IMG/VR virus record: IMGVR_UViG_3300046012_000698
Span: 1 to 37,676 of that record
Reading direction: 5' to 3' (one strand)
Length of the DNA: 37,676 nucleotides
Source of the DNA: a virus
The position numbers and the translations under genes are program-made. How positions within the stretch are numbered: position 1 is the stretch's first letter; every line of letters starts with the position of its first letter. Below the pieces are notes generated by a model that saw nothing but the letters and a program-made list of their open reading frames with translations, made no database searches and was not told the DNA's origin. This document shows positions 20,975 to 29,174 of this stretch, piece by piece.

Positions 20975-21607
20975 ATGATCGTTTCATTGGATGAGTTGAA
21001 GCGTGTGATTGGTATCGCGCTGACCGACACGTCAGAGGATGACAACCTCACTCGGCTGATCACGGCCAAGACCGTCGCGGTGCAAGGGATGACGCACCGT
21101 CGATTCGATTCGCCGGAGCTGACCACGGAGTACCAGCAAGGGCCTGGGACCGACACCCTCTTTCTCGCTGGATACGTGGATGACTCGGCAGACGATAATC
21201 CAAGCGAGACGACCGACTTCACCGTGGTCCACGTGTGGCGTCGGCCCATTGCGGAAAAGTTCCGGGACTGGGAAGAACTGGTGGAAGGGGAGGACTGGGA
21301 ACGCCGTGGGTCGACGTTGCTGTTCTTGCGCGCGTGGGGGCGGTGGGAGCGCCACGACGAATTCAAGATCACGTACTTCGACGGATTTGTTGACGCACCA
21401 GAAGACATCAAGGAAGTCATCATCGAGATGGCACTCAATCAGTACATGCTCGACGTTTCGACCAGCGCCGGCGAGCAGGGACTCAGCAGCGAAACACTCG
21501 GGGACTTCAGTTGGTCGAAGGATCTGAGCGCAGTCAGCACGGGAACGGGCGCGTTGAGTGACGTGTCCACGAAGACTATCAAGCGGTATAAGCGGCAACT
21601 CGTCTAA
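20975..21607 (+). CDS. Head-tail connector (adaptor) protein
   Basis: 210 residues from ATG 20975, with GGTGAGG upstream; a GTG at 20951 is possible but lacks that spacing. The N-terminus, MIVSLDELKRVIGIALTDTS and EDDNLTRLITAKTVAVQGMT, is the helix pair of HK97 gp6-like adaptors that sit beneath the portal. A beta-rich middle (DFTVVHVWRRPI; STLLFLRAWGRWERHDEFKI) and a C-terminal helix (KEVIIEMALNQYMLDV) follow. Position after capsid genes and just before the head-closure gene fits. Its stop overlaps the next start (TAATG). Confidence 0.75.
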   Translation: MIVSLDELKRVIGIALTDTSEDDNLTRLITAKTVAVQGMTHRRFDSPELTTEYQQGPGTDTLFLAGYVDDSADDNPSETTDFTVVHVWRRPIAEKFRDWEELVEGEDWERRGSTLLFLRAWGRWERHDEFKITYFDGFVDAPEDIKEVIIEMALNQYMLDVSTSAGEQGLSSETLGDFSWSKDLSAVSTGTGALSDVSTKTIKRYKRQLV

Positions 21608-22893
21608 TGCGTCCATCGGTGAGTCGCTGGTTCGACAGCCAGATTCGCATCTGGCGACCCACGACCGTGAAGGATTCGGTCGGGGTCGAGGAACGGACGT
21701 ATGTGTCGATCGCCACGGTAGGCTGTCGCATCAATCGGTCGGTGACTGCCGATGTCCCGGATTCGGGCGGACAGGCTCCAGACGGAACGGTGCGGTGGTA
21801 TGGCCTACCGACGATCGACGTGAAAGTGCGGGACGTGTGCGAAGTGATCAGTGGTCCAGACGCGGGGCACACGTGGGAAGTGAACCAGATTCCCGTGCGA
21901 CCAGCGGGACATCACACGCAAGTCGATTGCGTGGACTGGCATGGTCGCCTCATCTCACACGGAACCGGAGGACTGAATCCAGTTGCCGCGCTCAGCGGAC
22001 TGGCCAAGACCATCTTGCAGAAGTTGCGTTTGGTCCCAAGCACAGATCTGGATGGTATCGCCTCAGTGGTCAATCCGGCTGAACCGGCCGAACAATTTAT
22101 CAATCTGACATTACATCCAACGACCGACGCGCACGGTGTCGGAGTCTCACAGCAGCCAACTGATCTGCTTCGCCTCGCGATCGGGGATGCCAACATTGCT
22201 GGATTGTGGACTGGTCATAAGAACGTGACGAAGGACGGCGGAGGAGTTGTGTCTGCATGGGCGGATGTACGCGGTGGAGCATTCGTTGCGACATTCGCTC
22301 AGGCAACTGCAGGAAAACGTCCTGTGTGGAGCATAGGCGGTGACGGTGTGGAAATCGTGACATTCGATGGTGTGGACGACAGCATGCTCGCGGCGGTGGG
22401 CGGCTTGGCGTATATCGGCGCGACGACACTTGCGATTATTGCGAAGCCAAAGTCCTCTACTGCGCTGACGCAATTCGCAGAAATCGAACCGAGCGGTGTC
22501 ACATCCACTCCAGCCTATATGGCCATTGGCGTCAGTACTTCTGGAGGATTTCTTGCATCTACGGAATTTCGTGCAGGTTCGGTCAATTCCACCGTCCTTG
22601 CTTCTGTTGCATCTCGTCGATTAATGATTCTCACACAGACAGCGAATACATCTGACGTGACGACATTTCAGGTTCCCAATAAGGTGTCAGGAACGATTTC
22701 AGGTAGCGCGCAAAATTTCGGGTGGGCGCAATGCAGAATTGGATGCCAGTTCTTTACGAGTAGTGGAGGAACAGAATTGCGCTTCGGAGCGATGGATCTC
22801 GTCGCAGTCATTATCTTGAAGCGCGTTGCGACTGCTGGTGATGTGACAGCGTTGAAGAATTTCGCAGCAGCACTCAATTACGTTCCGGCCTAA
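21607..22893 (+). CDS. Head closure protein fused to lectin-like domain
   Basis: 428 residues. Residues 1-118 look like a head-closure/adaptor barrel (SQIRIWRPTTVKDSVGVEER, then PDGTVRWYGLPTIDVKVRDV, HTWEVNQIPVRPAGHH, VDCVDW), the usual full length of such proteins. The rest, from about 195, has a concanavalin/LamG-like layout: ANIAGLWTGHKNVTKDGGGV, VSAWADVRG, VEIVTFDGVDDSMLAAVGG, and an end LVAVIILKRVATAGDVTALK that is typical of this phage lectin type. The DNA becomes visibly AT-richer from about 22080 to 22890, suggesting that the lectin part was acquired separately. It would be displayed at the neck and may bind host glycans. Confidence 0.7.
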   Translation: MRPSVSRWFDSQIRIWRPTTVKDSVGVEERTYVSIATVGCRINRSVTADVPDSGGQAPDGTVRWYGLPTIDVKVRDVCEVISGPDAGHTWEVNQIPVRPAGHHTQVDCVDWHGRLISHGTGGLNPVAALSGLAKTILQKLRLVPSTDLDGIASVVNPAEPAEQFINLTLHPTTDAHGVGVSQQPTDLLRLAIGDANIAGLWTGHKNVTKDGGGVVSAWADVRGGAFVATFAQATAGKRPVWSIGGDGVEIVTFDGVDDSMLAAVGGLAYIGATTLAIIAKPKSSTALTQFAEIEPSGVTSTPAYMAIGVSTSGGFLASTEFRAGSVNSTVLASVASRRLMILTQTANTSDVTTFQVPNKVSGTISGSAQNFGWAQCRIGCQFFTSSGGTELRFGAMDLVAVIILKRVATAGDVTALKNFAAALNYVPA

Positions 22894-22905
22894 TAGGAGC
22901 TTGTC

Positions 22906-23313
22906 ATGGCGAAATCGGTTCAGTACGACAACTACATTCGCAACCTGAAAGCTCAGGCGGTGCTGACGGCGCTTGCGGGTGGGAACATGAAGCTGTATGA
23001 CGGTGCGATGCCGGCGAACGGACAGGCGCTTCCCGCAGGCACGCTGCTCGTGACGATCAACCTCACCACTCCGGCTGGTGTACTGCTAAATGGGGTGATC
23101 ACCTTCACGGATCCTGGTGTCGCGCTTGGCGTGGCTGCATCGAACGCCAGTGTCGGCGCGCTGTTCACGGCAGGCGGTCAGCATGTCGCGAACTTCAACG
23201 TGGGCCCGACGAACAGCGACGGCTTCGCGTTGGAATTCGATTCGGTCAGCATCCTGGTCGGCGGTGAAGTGGACATGCAGAGCTTCTCTTGGACCGAGGC
23301 CGCGACGGAGTAG
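22906..23313 (+). CDS. Small structural protein, function unknown
   Basis: 135 residues; TAGGAG lies eight bases before the ATG. It begins SVQYDNYIRNLKAQAVLTAL AGGNMKLYDG (split here); a helix followed by GGxxxxYDG and a run of Thr/Val/Ala-rich strands (TLLVTINLTTPAGVLLNGVI) is a pattern seen in many small phage virion proteins. No signal or membrane segment. Sitting between head closure and a membrane mini-protein, it may be a decoration or neck component, unproven. Confidence 0.65.
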   Translation: MAKSVQYDNYIRNLKAQAVLTALAGGNMKLYDGAMPANGQALPAGTLLVTINLTTPAGVLLNGVITFTDPGVALGVAASNASVGALFTAGGQHVANFNVGPTNSDGFALEFDSVSILVGGEVDMQSFSWTEAATE

Positions 23314-23345
23314 TTCGCGGAAGACACTTTCTGGAGGATTGCACT

Positions 23346-23615
23346 ATGGACAGCAGCGTGTACGCACGGGTCAGCCGATTCACGATGCCGAAAGCCGCAC
23401 TCAATCCGGCAGAACAGGCGGTCGTGGATGGCCTGATCTCGAAGCTCGCCCCGTATGTGTGGGTGTGGTATGAGGCGCACAAGGACACGAAGGTGACGAA
23501 GATCTTCGGCATCTACACGGTGACGATCGGTTCGTTCGGCATCGCGGCGTTGATCATCACGCAGATCTTCGGGTCGCAGCCTGCCACGGACTCGCTCTCG
23601 CGGCGCGTTCGGTAA
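23346..23615 (+). CDS. Single-span membrane protein, 89 aa
   Basis: 89 residues from ATG 23346 with GGAGG eight bases upstream. A hydrophilic helical first half (KAALNPAEQAVVDGLISKLA) is followed by one transmembrane helix (IFGIYTVTIGSFGIAALIIT, about 53-72) and a short basic tail. It could be a pinholin-like or membrane-anchoring protein, but the likely holin is at 37109-37573. Placed directly before the glycosyltransferases, it might anchor them; inference only. Confidence 0.6.
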   Translation: MDSSVYARVSRFTMPKAALNPAEQAVVDGLISKLAPYVWVWYEAHKDTKVTKIFGIYTVTIGSFGIAALIITQIFGSQPATDSLSRRVR

Positions 23616-23619
23616 GACG

Positions 23620-25347
23620 ATGCTGCCTGCCTTCTGGACCCCGCTCCTCGGTCGCGAGCTCGACGCGACTCCGCTGCCCGATACTCGGGGACAGCGAGTT
23701 GTGGCGTGCCTCAACGTCTGGAACGATGCGGATGCACTCCGCCATTCGGTTCCGTCTTGGATCCATTCTGTGGATCACGTGATTGCCGTAGATGGCAGCT
23801 ACGGCACGTTGGGGTGCACGATCTCGACCGACGGAACGCGGGAGTATCTGACAAATACATGTCCATCGATCCAGTGGATCGATCGTCCCGGTGTGGATCA
23901 GTGCGCAAAGCGGAATGCGTACCTCCAGGCCGGACGAGTAGGTGACTATCTGTTCATCGTCGATGCGGATGAGTCGGTGCAGTCTGCCGAAGCCTTGCGT
24001 CGGTTGCCCATGTGCGACATCGGCTGGGTCCGCATCCTCAGTCCGATGTACGCACGTCCCTACGGACAGCCGCGCGTGTTGCGCTGGCGTCCTGATCTCG
24101 AGTACCGCGGACGACATCACTGGATCTACGACGGGGACCGCCTGTTCTGCACGCATCAGTATGGCGGGCCAGGATACGCGCACCGTCCCGTGAATCTCAC
24201 GCTGTCCAATGAGCGGAACGCACATCGGTCTGCGTCACGCTTGCAGGTCAAGTCCACGCATCTGGCGCAGCAGACCGCGACCGAACGGGTCGAGTCGGCG
24301 ACACCGCGCACGATCATGTCCGACTCGCAGATCGGCGCGCGCGAGTGTTTGTGGATCTTGAACTATGCGTATCGCGATGACGGCTTGGCCCCGTCACGAT
24401 TCCACACGGCGATCAATCGCACGACTCCGCATAGCTCCCTGTTCTTCAAGGCACGGCCGGGGCCCTTCAGCGTTCCACAGCAGTTCATGGCGAAGCCGGA
24501 TCATGACAAGCTGCGTCAGGCAGCAGACTCATGCGACATCCTGCATCTGCACAGCACGACCGTCTTTCCCGCGCCACTCACGCGCCGTGCCCCGATGGTA
24601 TTCCATCATCATGGATCACTGCTTCGCGCGAATGCGGATGCGCACACGAAAGACGCCATGCGACATCGCGCGCTGGTGCTGGTGTCGAACCTGGAATTGC
24701 TCTCCTGGACCGGGGATCATCCCGCGTTCTTTCTCCCGAACACGATGCCAGTCGCGCGCTACCGTGCGTTGGCCGAGCGCGTCGCAGACACGCAGTCCGC
24801 GGCGGATCGGCCCTTCCGCATCGCGCACTCACCGACGCACCAGCATCGGAAAGGGACGGAGGTGTTTCTGCGAGCGATGACCAACTGCGCGAAGCGCGGA
24901 CTCCATGTGGAGCCAGTGCTCATCGAGAATCAGACACACGCCGCAACGCTGGCGCTGAAGGCGACATGCGATGCGGCGTTCGACAGCTTCTGGCTCGGCA
25001 TCCAGTGCAGCGGATTGGAAGTGGCGGCGATGGGAAAGCCAGTGATTGCGGGCGATCCGATCGTGGCCGAACGCTATCGTGCGTACTTCGGTGCGGTGCC
25101 GTACACCTACGCGAACACGCTGGAAGAACTCGAAGCCGTGATTACGCGGTTGGTGACGGACGAACACTTCCTCGCTGAAGAAGCGGATCGGGTGAATGCC
25201 TACGTGATCGCGCATCATGGAGAAGCGGCAGTCGCACTCACCTATCTCGATTACCTGGACATGGCGTATCAGTGGCGGAAGACCCCGCGTCGGAAGACCG
25301 TGGTCAGCGCGCAGCCTCTCCACACGTTCAAGCGGGTGATGCGATGA
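23620..25347 (+). CDS. Two-domain glycosyltransferase (GT2 plus GT-B)
   Basis: 575 residues. Residues 25-190 form a GT-A (family 2-like) domain: QRVVACLNVWNDADALRHSV (25-44), HVIAVDGSYGT (53-63), QCAKRNAYLQAGRVGDYLFI VDADE (split here) with the DxD-type metal motif at 115-117. Residues 300-575 form a GT-B-like domain: DILHLHSTTVF (306-316), APMVFHHHGSLLRAN (324-338), RIAHSPTHQHRKGTEVFLRA (400-419), SFWLGIQCSGLEVAAMGKPV (456-475) and IAGDPI. It thus has two putative active sites, for two successive sugar transfers. It overlaps the next glycosyltransferase by ATGA. Tail or capsid protein, DNA, or host surface glycans are possible acceptors. Confidence 0.85.
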   Translation: MLPAFWTPLLGRELDATPLPDTRGQRVVACLNVWNDADALRHSVPSWIHSVDHVIAVDGSYGTLGCTISTDGTREYLTNTCPSIQWIDRPGVDQCAKRNAYLQAGRVGDYLFIVDADESVQSAEALRRLPMCDIGWVRILSPMYARPYGQPRVLRWRPDLEYRGRHHWIYDGDRLFCTHQYGGPGYAHRPVNLTLSNERNAHRSASRLQVKSTHLAQQTATERVESATPRTIMSDSQIGARECLWILNYAYRDDGLAPSRFHTAINRTTPHSSLFFKARPGPFSVPQQFMAKPDHDKLRQAADSCDILHLHSTTVFPAPLTRRAPMVFHHHGSLLRANADAHTKDAMRHRALVLVSNLELLSWTGDHPAFFLPNTMPVARYRALAERVADTQSAADRPFRIAHSPTHQHRKGTEVFLRAMTNCAKRGLHVEPVLIENQTHAATLALKATCDAAFDSFWLGIQCSGLEVAAMGKPVIAGDPIVAERYRAYFGAVPYTYANTLEELEAVITRLVTDEHFLAEEADRVNAYVIAHHGEAAVALTYLDYLDMAYQWRKTPRRKTVVSAQPLHTFKRVMR

Positions 25348-26837
25348 CCTTCGACGCATTGACCATCGTCACGTCCTGTGTGAACTACGGCAAGTACCTG
25401 ACGGACTGGGCGAACACGATCGTCGCTCAGTCAGTTCGTCCAGGTCGGGTCTGCATCTTCACGCACGGCACCGTGATCGATCAGGAACAGGGGCACGCGG
25501 CGATGCTGCGGATCCTGGACGCGGGAATCTCGTGCTATCACGTGCACGACCCCAAGCGTCTGGACTTCGGCGCTGCACGCAATCGGGCGGTCGAACTGTC
25601 GGAGTCGTCCTGGGTCATGCATCTGGACGCGGACGACATGCTGCTCCCGAACGCGATTGCCGAACTGCATCGACTGGCGCCGAGCGCAGATGTCGTGCAG
25701 GCGGGCTATGAGCGCGTCGGGACTATCACCGGATTTAGCACGCGCAAGCGGCTGTATGCAGGCGCCGATGGACTCGACGCGCTGAACCTGTCGGCACTGG
25801 CCAGCGGGAACTCGATGTTCCGTCGGTCGTTCTGGGAGTTGTCACCCTATCGCACGGATCTACTCGGTGCCTGGGACACGGCGCTGTGGATTGGCTTCGC
25901 GCGACTTGGTGCACGATTCCGTCCGACGACCATCCCGATCTTCCAGTATCGGCAGCACGCCGATAGTATCTTCAATCAGCGGCGGTCGACGATGGGATGG
26001 ACCCGCGTGCACACGTCGGCGATGCTCAAGAAGCTCCGCCGGAACTATCATGGCGTTGCCGTGATTGTTCCACGCGACTGCGGACGGGCGCGGTCGCCTG
26101 AACGTGATCGGAACTTCGCCTTCGTGCTGGATCACTACGCACGGTATCATCCCGAATGGCCGATCATCGAAGGAATTTGTCCGTCGACGACGTGGATCAA
26201 AGGATCAGCGATCAATCAGGCACTCGGGAGTTGCACGGCCGAGACGCTGATCATTGCCGATGCTGATGTGATCGTCGATCCGGATGCGTTGAACGCAGCA
26301 GTCGCGGCGGTGCAGTCTGGTACGGCGTGGGCAATGCCACATCGTCAGGTGCGTCGAGCCTCGGCGGCCGCGACGGCCGAACTCTGCGGAACACGGACCG
26401 AAGCCATTCGGCTTGATCCCAGCGATCTAGATCGTCCCGCCTATGAGGGTGCTCCCGGCGGGGGAATCGTCGCGGTCCCGCATGCGATGTACGACGCCAT
26501 CGGTGGGATTCCGTACGTGTTCCGTGAATGGGGTTCAGAAGATCGGGCACTCGCGTTGCTCTGCGACACCTTGCTCGGTCCGTGTCTGCGCGGGTCGGCG
26601 GATCTCATTCACCTCTGGCATCCCGCACAGCCGCAGACGCGGACCAGTCAGCAGAACGTGCGCCTGCTCCAGAACCTTGGGCACATCGCGCGTCGCGGAC
26701 CCGACTCATTGGTGCGCGCCGTGCACGCGATGCCGAGGCCTGTCGTGCAGTCTGTGCGGAAAGCAAAGAGCGTGGTCACACCGATCAATCATGCAATGGT
26801 CCGCGGGCGCATTGATCAACGACGGAGTGCACCATGA
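25344..26837 (+). CDS. Tandem GT2 glycosyltransferase
   Basis: 497 residues from ATG 25344 (ATGA with the preceding gene). First GT-A domain: LTIVTSCVNYGKYLTDWANT (6-25), KRLDFGAARNRAVELSESSW then VMHLDADDMLLPNA, with DADD as the metal-binding motif. Second GT-A domain: GVAVIVPRDCGRARSPERDR, TWIKGSAINQALGSCTAETL, IIADADVIVDPDAL, and YEGAPGGGIVAVPHAMYDAI then GGIPYVFREWGSEDRALALL, close to the C-terminal galactosyltransferase-type pattern (GG-x-W-G-x-ED). So again two catalytic units in one chain. Together with the gene before it, four sugar-transfer domains sit inside the structural operon, likely for virion glycosylation, DNA glycosylation being the alternative. Confidence 0.85.
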   Translation: MTFDALTIVTSCVNYGKYLTDWANTIVAQSVRPGRVCIFTHGTVIDQEQGHAAMLRILDAGISCYHVHDPKRLDFGAARNRAVELSESSWVMHLDADDMLLPNAIAELHRLAPSADVVQAGYERVGTITGFSTRKRLYAGADGLDALNLSALASGNSMFRRSFWELSPYRTDLLGAWDTALWIGFARLGARFRPTTIPIFQYRQHADSIFNQRRSTMGWTRVHTSAMLKKLRRNYHGVAVIVPRDCGRARSPERDRNFAFVLDHYARYHPEWPIIEGICPSTTWIKGSAINQALGSCTAETLIIADADVIVDPDALNAAVAAVQSGTAWAMPHRQVRRASAAATAELCGTRTEAIRLDPSDLDRPAYEGAPGGGIVAVPHAMYDAIGGIPYVFREWGSEDRALALLCDTLLGPCLRGSADLIHLWHPAQPQTRTSQQNVRLLQNLGHIARRGPDSLVRAVHAMPRPVVQSVRKAKSVVTPINHAMVRGRIDQRRSAP

Positions 26838-27295
26838 AGATCTCCGTGGTGTTCGGGCAATGGTTTGGACTGAGCGAGCTGACCGAAGACGAGCTCAAGA
26901 AACTCAAGCCAAAGGCGGAAGCAGCGGTGCTCAAGACGGCGCTGTACTTCGAAGGACGCGTGAAGAAAAAGCTGACCGGCATCCGGCATGGGCGCACCTA
27001 TTGGATCGGGCGCGGGAAGCGGAAGCGTCCGCACATTGCGTCTGCTCCGGGCGAAGCACCAGCGGTGTTGACCGGCAAGTTGCGCCAGTCAATCACGCAC
27101 TCGGATGTGCGATGGGAAGGCGACGATGCGGTGTCGGAAGTCGGGTCATCCGTGCCGTATGCGGCACGACTCGAGTTCGGCGGTGTGGATAGTCGTGGCA
27201 TACGGATCCTGCCGCGTCCGTACTTTAGCGCGACATGGCTGGAGGAACAGGACAAGATGCAATCCATGCTCGACGAGGCGGTGAAAGGACGATGA
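26834..27295 (+). CDS. Neck/tail-completion protein, HK97 gp10-like
   Basis: 153 residues; the ATG is in an ATGA overlap with the glycosyltransferase stop. Helical start (KKLKPKAEAAVLKTALYFEG RVKKKLTG, split here), then PGEAPAVLTGKLRQSITHSD and SSVPYAARLEFGG, followed by ILPRPYFSATWLEEQDKM. The PGxAPxxxTGxLRxSI and YAxxxEfG motifs are diagnostic of HK97 gp10-like proteins, which join the connector to the tail. It restarts the structural gene order after the glycosyltransferase insertion and is coupled to the next gene. Confidence 0.85.
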   Translation: MKISVVFGQWFGLSELTEDELKKLKPKAEAAVLKTALYFEGRVKKKLTGIRHGRTYWIGRGKRKRPHIASAPGEAPAVLTGKLRQSITHSDVRWEGDDAVSEVGSSVPYAARLEFGGVDSRGIRILPRPYFSATWLEEQDKMQSMLDEAVKGR

Positions 27296-27696
27296 TGTGG
27301 GATGAAGTCATGTCGCGGATTGCGACCGAGATCGAAAACGATGCGACGATGACCCGCATCTTTCAAGGGCATTTCCGGCACGCGGGCACCAGTGAGATGC
27401 AGATCCCGGGCATCGAATACACGCTGCTCAGCGATACGGAGACCGAGCTCTGGGCACCGATGCTCGTGCAGTTTGATTTATGGACCGCGAAAGCGGCAGA
27501 CTGTCGTGCAGGCGAACGGAAACTGCGTGGGATGTTCCAACAGAACAGAACCATTGAACTCGATGGCGTGACGATGTTTAGCGAGTACTCGGATGCCTCA
27601 GATCTCATGACGCCCGATCGCTCAGGGTTCGTCGGCCGAGGAGTACGGTTCACGTTTACACCCTTGCGGCAGCAATATGCGCTTCCGGCGCATTGA
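27292..27696 (+). CDS. Tail terminator-like protein
   Basis: 134 residues starting MMWDEVMSRIATEIENDATM, coupled by ATGATG to the gp10-like gene. Size, position between the gp10-like protein and the tail tube, and the layout (N-terminal helix, then strands such as GIEYTLLSDTETELWAPMLV QFDLW, split here, and a helix with CRAGERKLRGMF) match tail terminator/tail-completion proteins (gpU-like). A closing strand (GVRFTFTPL) fits. Identified mainly by context; the primary sequence is weakly conserved. Confidence 0.7.
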   Translation: MMWDEVMSRIATEIENDATMTRIFQGHFRHAGTSEMQIPGIEYTLLSDTETELWAPMLVQFDLWTAKAADCRAGERKLRGMFQQNRTIELDGVTMFSEYSDASDLMTPDRSGFVGRGVRFTFTPLRQQYALPAH

Positions 27697-27745
27697 TCGA
27701 TAGATTGTAGGCGCGCGTCCACCTTTTGAGAGGAGTATGTTGGGT

Positions 27746-28426
27746 ATGGCTACCAATTTCAATCTGGCCGATGTCTCTGCAATCGTCGCCTCCTTCGGGC
27801 GCGGAGTGGTGTTCCGCGCGTCGAAGTGGGTGCCGAGCTCCGGAGCACTGGTGATGTCGCAACTCGGCACGACCGAGGGTGATATCACAATCACGCCGAA
27901 CGCGGCCACGGCAGGACTCACGATCCCAGAGCTCACCGGACCGGCCATGCACGACATGGACTATCTGGGCGAGAATCCGACGGTCGAGATTCCGTTGTAT
28001 CTGGCGGATCCGGCACTCATCGCGCTCGTGTCTCCGTCCGGCAGCGCACACGCGGGTCGCTCCCGTCGGGGCCCCGTCGCCGAACACACGCTCGCCATCT
28101 TCCCCGAAGCGCTGTTCCTGGTGAACGATGATCAGGGCATCGTGCACGATCACACCGTCTCGTTCGATGGCGCTGGCGTGTGGGAATTCAACGGGGAAGC
28201 ACTGGATGCGGAGAAGGCATCCCTGCTCGACGCATCGTTCTGGCTCTGGCGCTGCGTGTTCAATCGTCCTCCGCGTCGGTTCCGCGGCGGTGCGGGCGAT
28301 GACAAGAAGAACATCGAGACCGTCTCCACGCAGGCGATGCACCATCCGGACCTACCCGAGGGACATCACATCTACACGACTGGCGATCCATTCCTCGCTG
28401 GCGTCGACCTGAACGGGATGTCGTGA
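27746..28426 (+). CDS. Major tail protein (tail tube)
   Basis: 226 residues from ATG 27746; AGAGGAG lies ten bases upstream, while the ATG at 27737 is too close to it. It sits in the tail-tube slot just before the chaperone pair. Sequence shows beta-rich segments such as GDITITPNAATAGLTIPELT and VEIPLYLADPALIALVSPSG, plus SFWLWRCVFNRPPRRFRGGA. The PTVEIPLYLAD and ALFLVNDDQGIVHDHTVSFD stretches fit a tube-fold subunit. The identification rests on position and size more than on motif. The stop overlaps the next ATG (TGATG). Confidence 0.75.
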   Translation: MATNFNLADVSAIVASFGRGVVFRASKWVPSSGALVMSQLGTTEGDITITPNAATAGLTIPELTGPAMHDMDYLGENPTVEIPLYLADPALIALVSPSGSAHAGRSRRGPVAEHTLAIFPEALFLVNDDQGIVHDHTVSFDGAGVWEFNGEALDAEKASLLDASFWLWRCVFNRPPRRFRGGAGDDKKNIETVSTQAMHHPDLPEGHHIYTTGDPFLAGVDLNGMS

Positions 28427-28926
28427 TGGGCGAATTCAAGTACGTCTCACCTGACGAGGTTGCCCGTCGCCATCGGCTCGCACAGTCGAAGGCTCAACCT
28501 CGTCAGCGCATGGAACCCGACCCACCACAGCAACGGAATGTCAAGCCGGTACTGTCGTTGGGGGACGTGCGCTACATTTCGTTCGGACGGCGCACCTACG
28601 CGATTCCGCCGGTGCCGTTCAAGCTCGGACAGCGAGTGCTCAACACACAAGTCACGGTGCTGGCACACGCGAAACAGGTGGCCAAGACCGGTGACAAGGA
28701 ACCGACGCTCGCATACTATCGTGAACTCAGTCGGCTGGCCGGATTGCTCTGGCTGCATGTGCGTCCGGTCGGAATGATCCGTCGGTGGTGTTGGCGGCTT
28801 GGGCTGATGCGGAATCCATTCCGTCTCGCGTCGGAAGCGGAGATGCGGGCGATCACGGATTTTTTCTTGAAGGGCCGGATGACGTCGAGCGTCCGGTCTA
28901 TGCCGGAGACGGAAGCACGAGCGTAA
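28426..28926 (+). CDS. Tail assembly chaperone, G-like (0-frame product)
   Basis: 166 residues from ATG 28426. N-terminus disordered and basic (RRHRLAQSKAQPRQRM), followed by a compact domain (DVRYISFGRRTYAIPPVPFK LGQRVL, split here) and helices to the end. It is the short chaperone of the G/GT pair that coats the tape measure during tail assembly. Ribosomes reaching codons 145-147 (GAT TTT TTC) can slip to -1 and make the longer form; without slipping, translation ends 20 codons later. Confidence 0.8.
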   Translation: MGEFKYVSPDEVARRHRLAQSKAQPRQRMEPDPPQQRNVKPVLSLGDVRYISFGRRTYAIPPVPFKLGQRVLNTQVTVLAHAKQVAKTGDKEPTLAYYRELSRLAGLLWLHVRPVGMIRRWCWRLGLMRNPFRLASEAEMRAITDFFLKGRMTSSVRSMPETEARA

Positions 28927-29174
28927 GTCCGGATACCGACTGTCTCGACGAGTTGCTGTTGTTCGTGACGTATCGTCCCGCATGGGTGAACGCTGAAGGG
29001 TTTCCGCTGTCGTGGCAGCACTACATCTACGGATTGCGGCACATCGCCCGCGAAGCGATGCGGCAGCAGTTGTGGATGGCCCAGTCGGTGCGGATGGCCG
29101 ATGTCGTGAAGGACGACTGGGAGTCGTGGTCGCGTGATGTCATTCGTCTGACTGAGGTTCCAAAGCATGGCTGA
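28426..29174 (+). CDS. Tail assembly chaperone, GT-like frameshift fusion
   Basis: Translation starts at 28426, slips by -1 at 28860-28866 and continues to the stop at 29172-29174, giving about 249 residues (147 from the first frame and 102 from the second). The T part reads LEGPDDVERPVYAGDGSTSV, then ELLLFVTYRPAWVNAEGFPL, SWQHYIYGLRHIAREAMRQQ LWMAQSV (split here). It has no ribosome site or plausible start of its own in the right place, which supports the fusion. The end overlaps the tape-measure start at 29167, the usual arrangement. Confidence 0.82.
28860..28866 (+). other. -1 ribosomal frameshift site
   Basis: T TTT TTC in the zero frame: the canonical X XXY YYZ slippery heptamer, 60 bases before the zero-frame stop at 28924-28926. 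It sits where the two tail-chaperone frames overlap. Confidence 0.85.
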
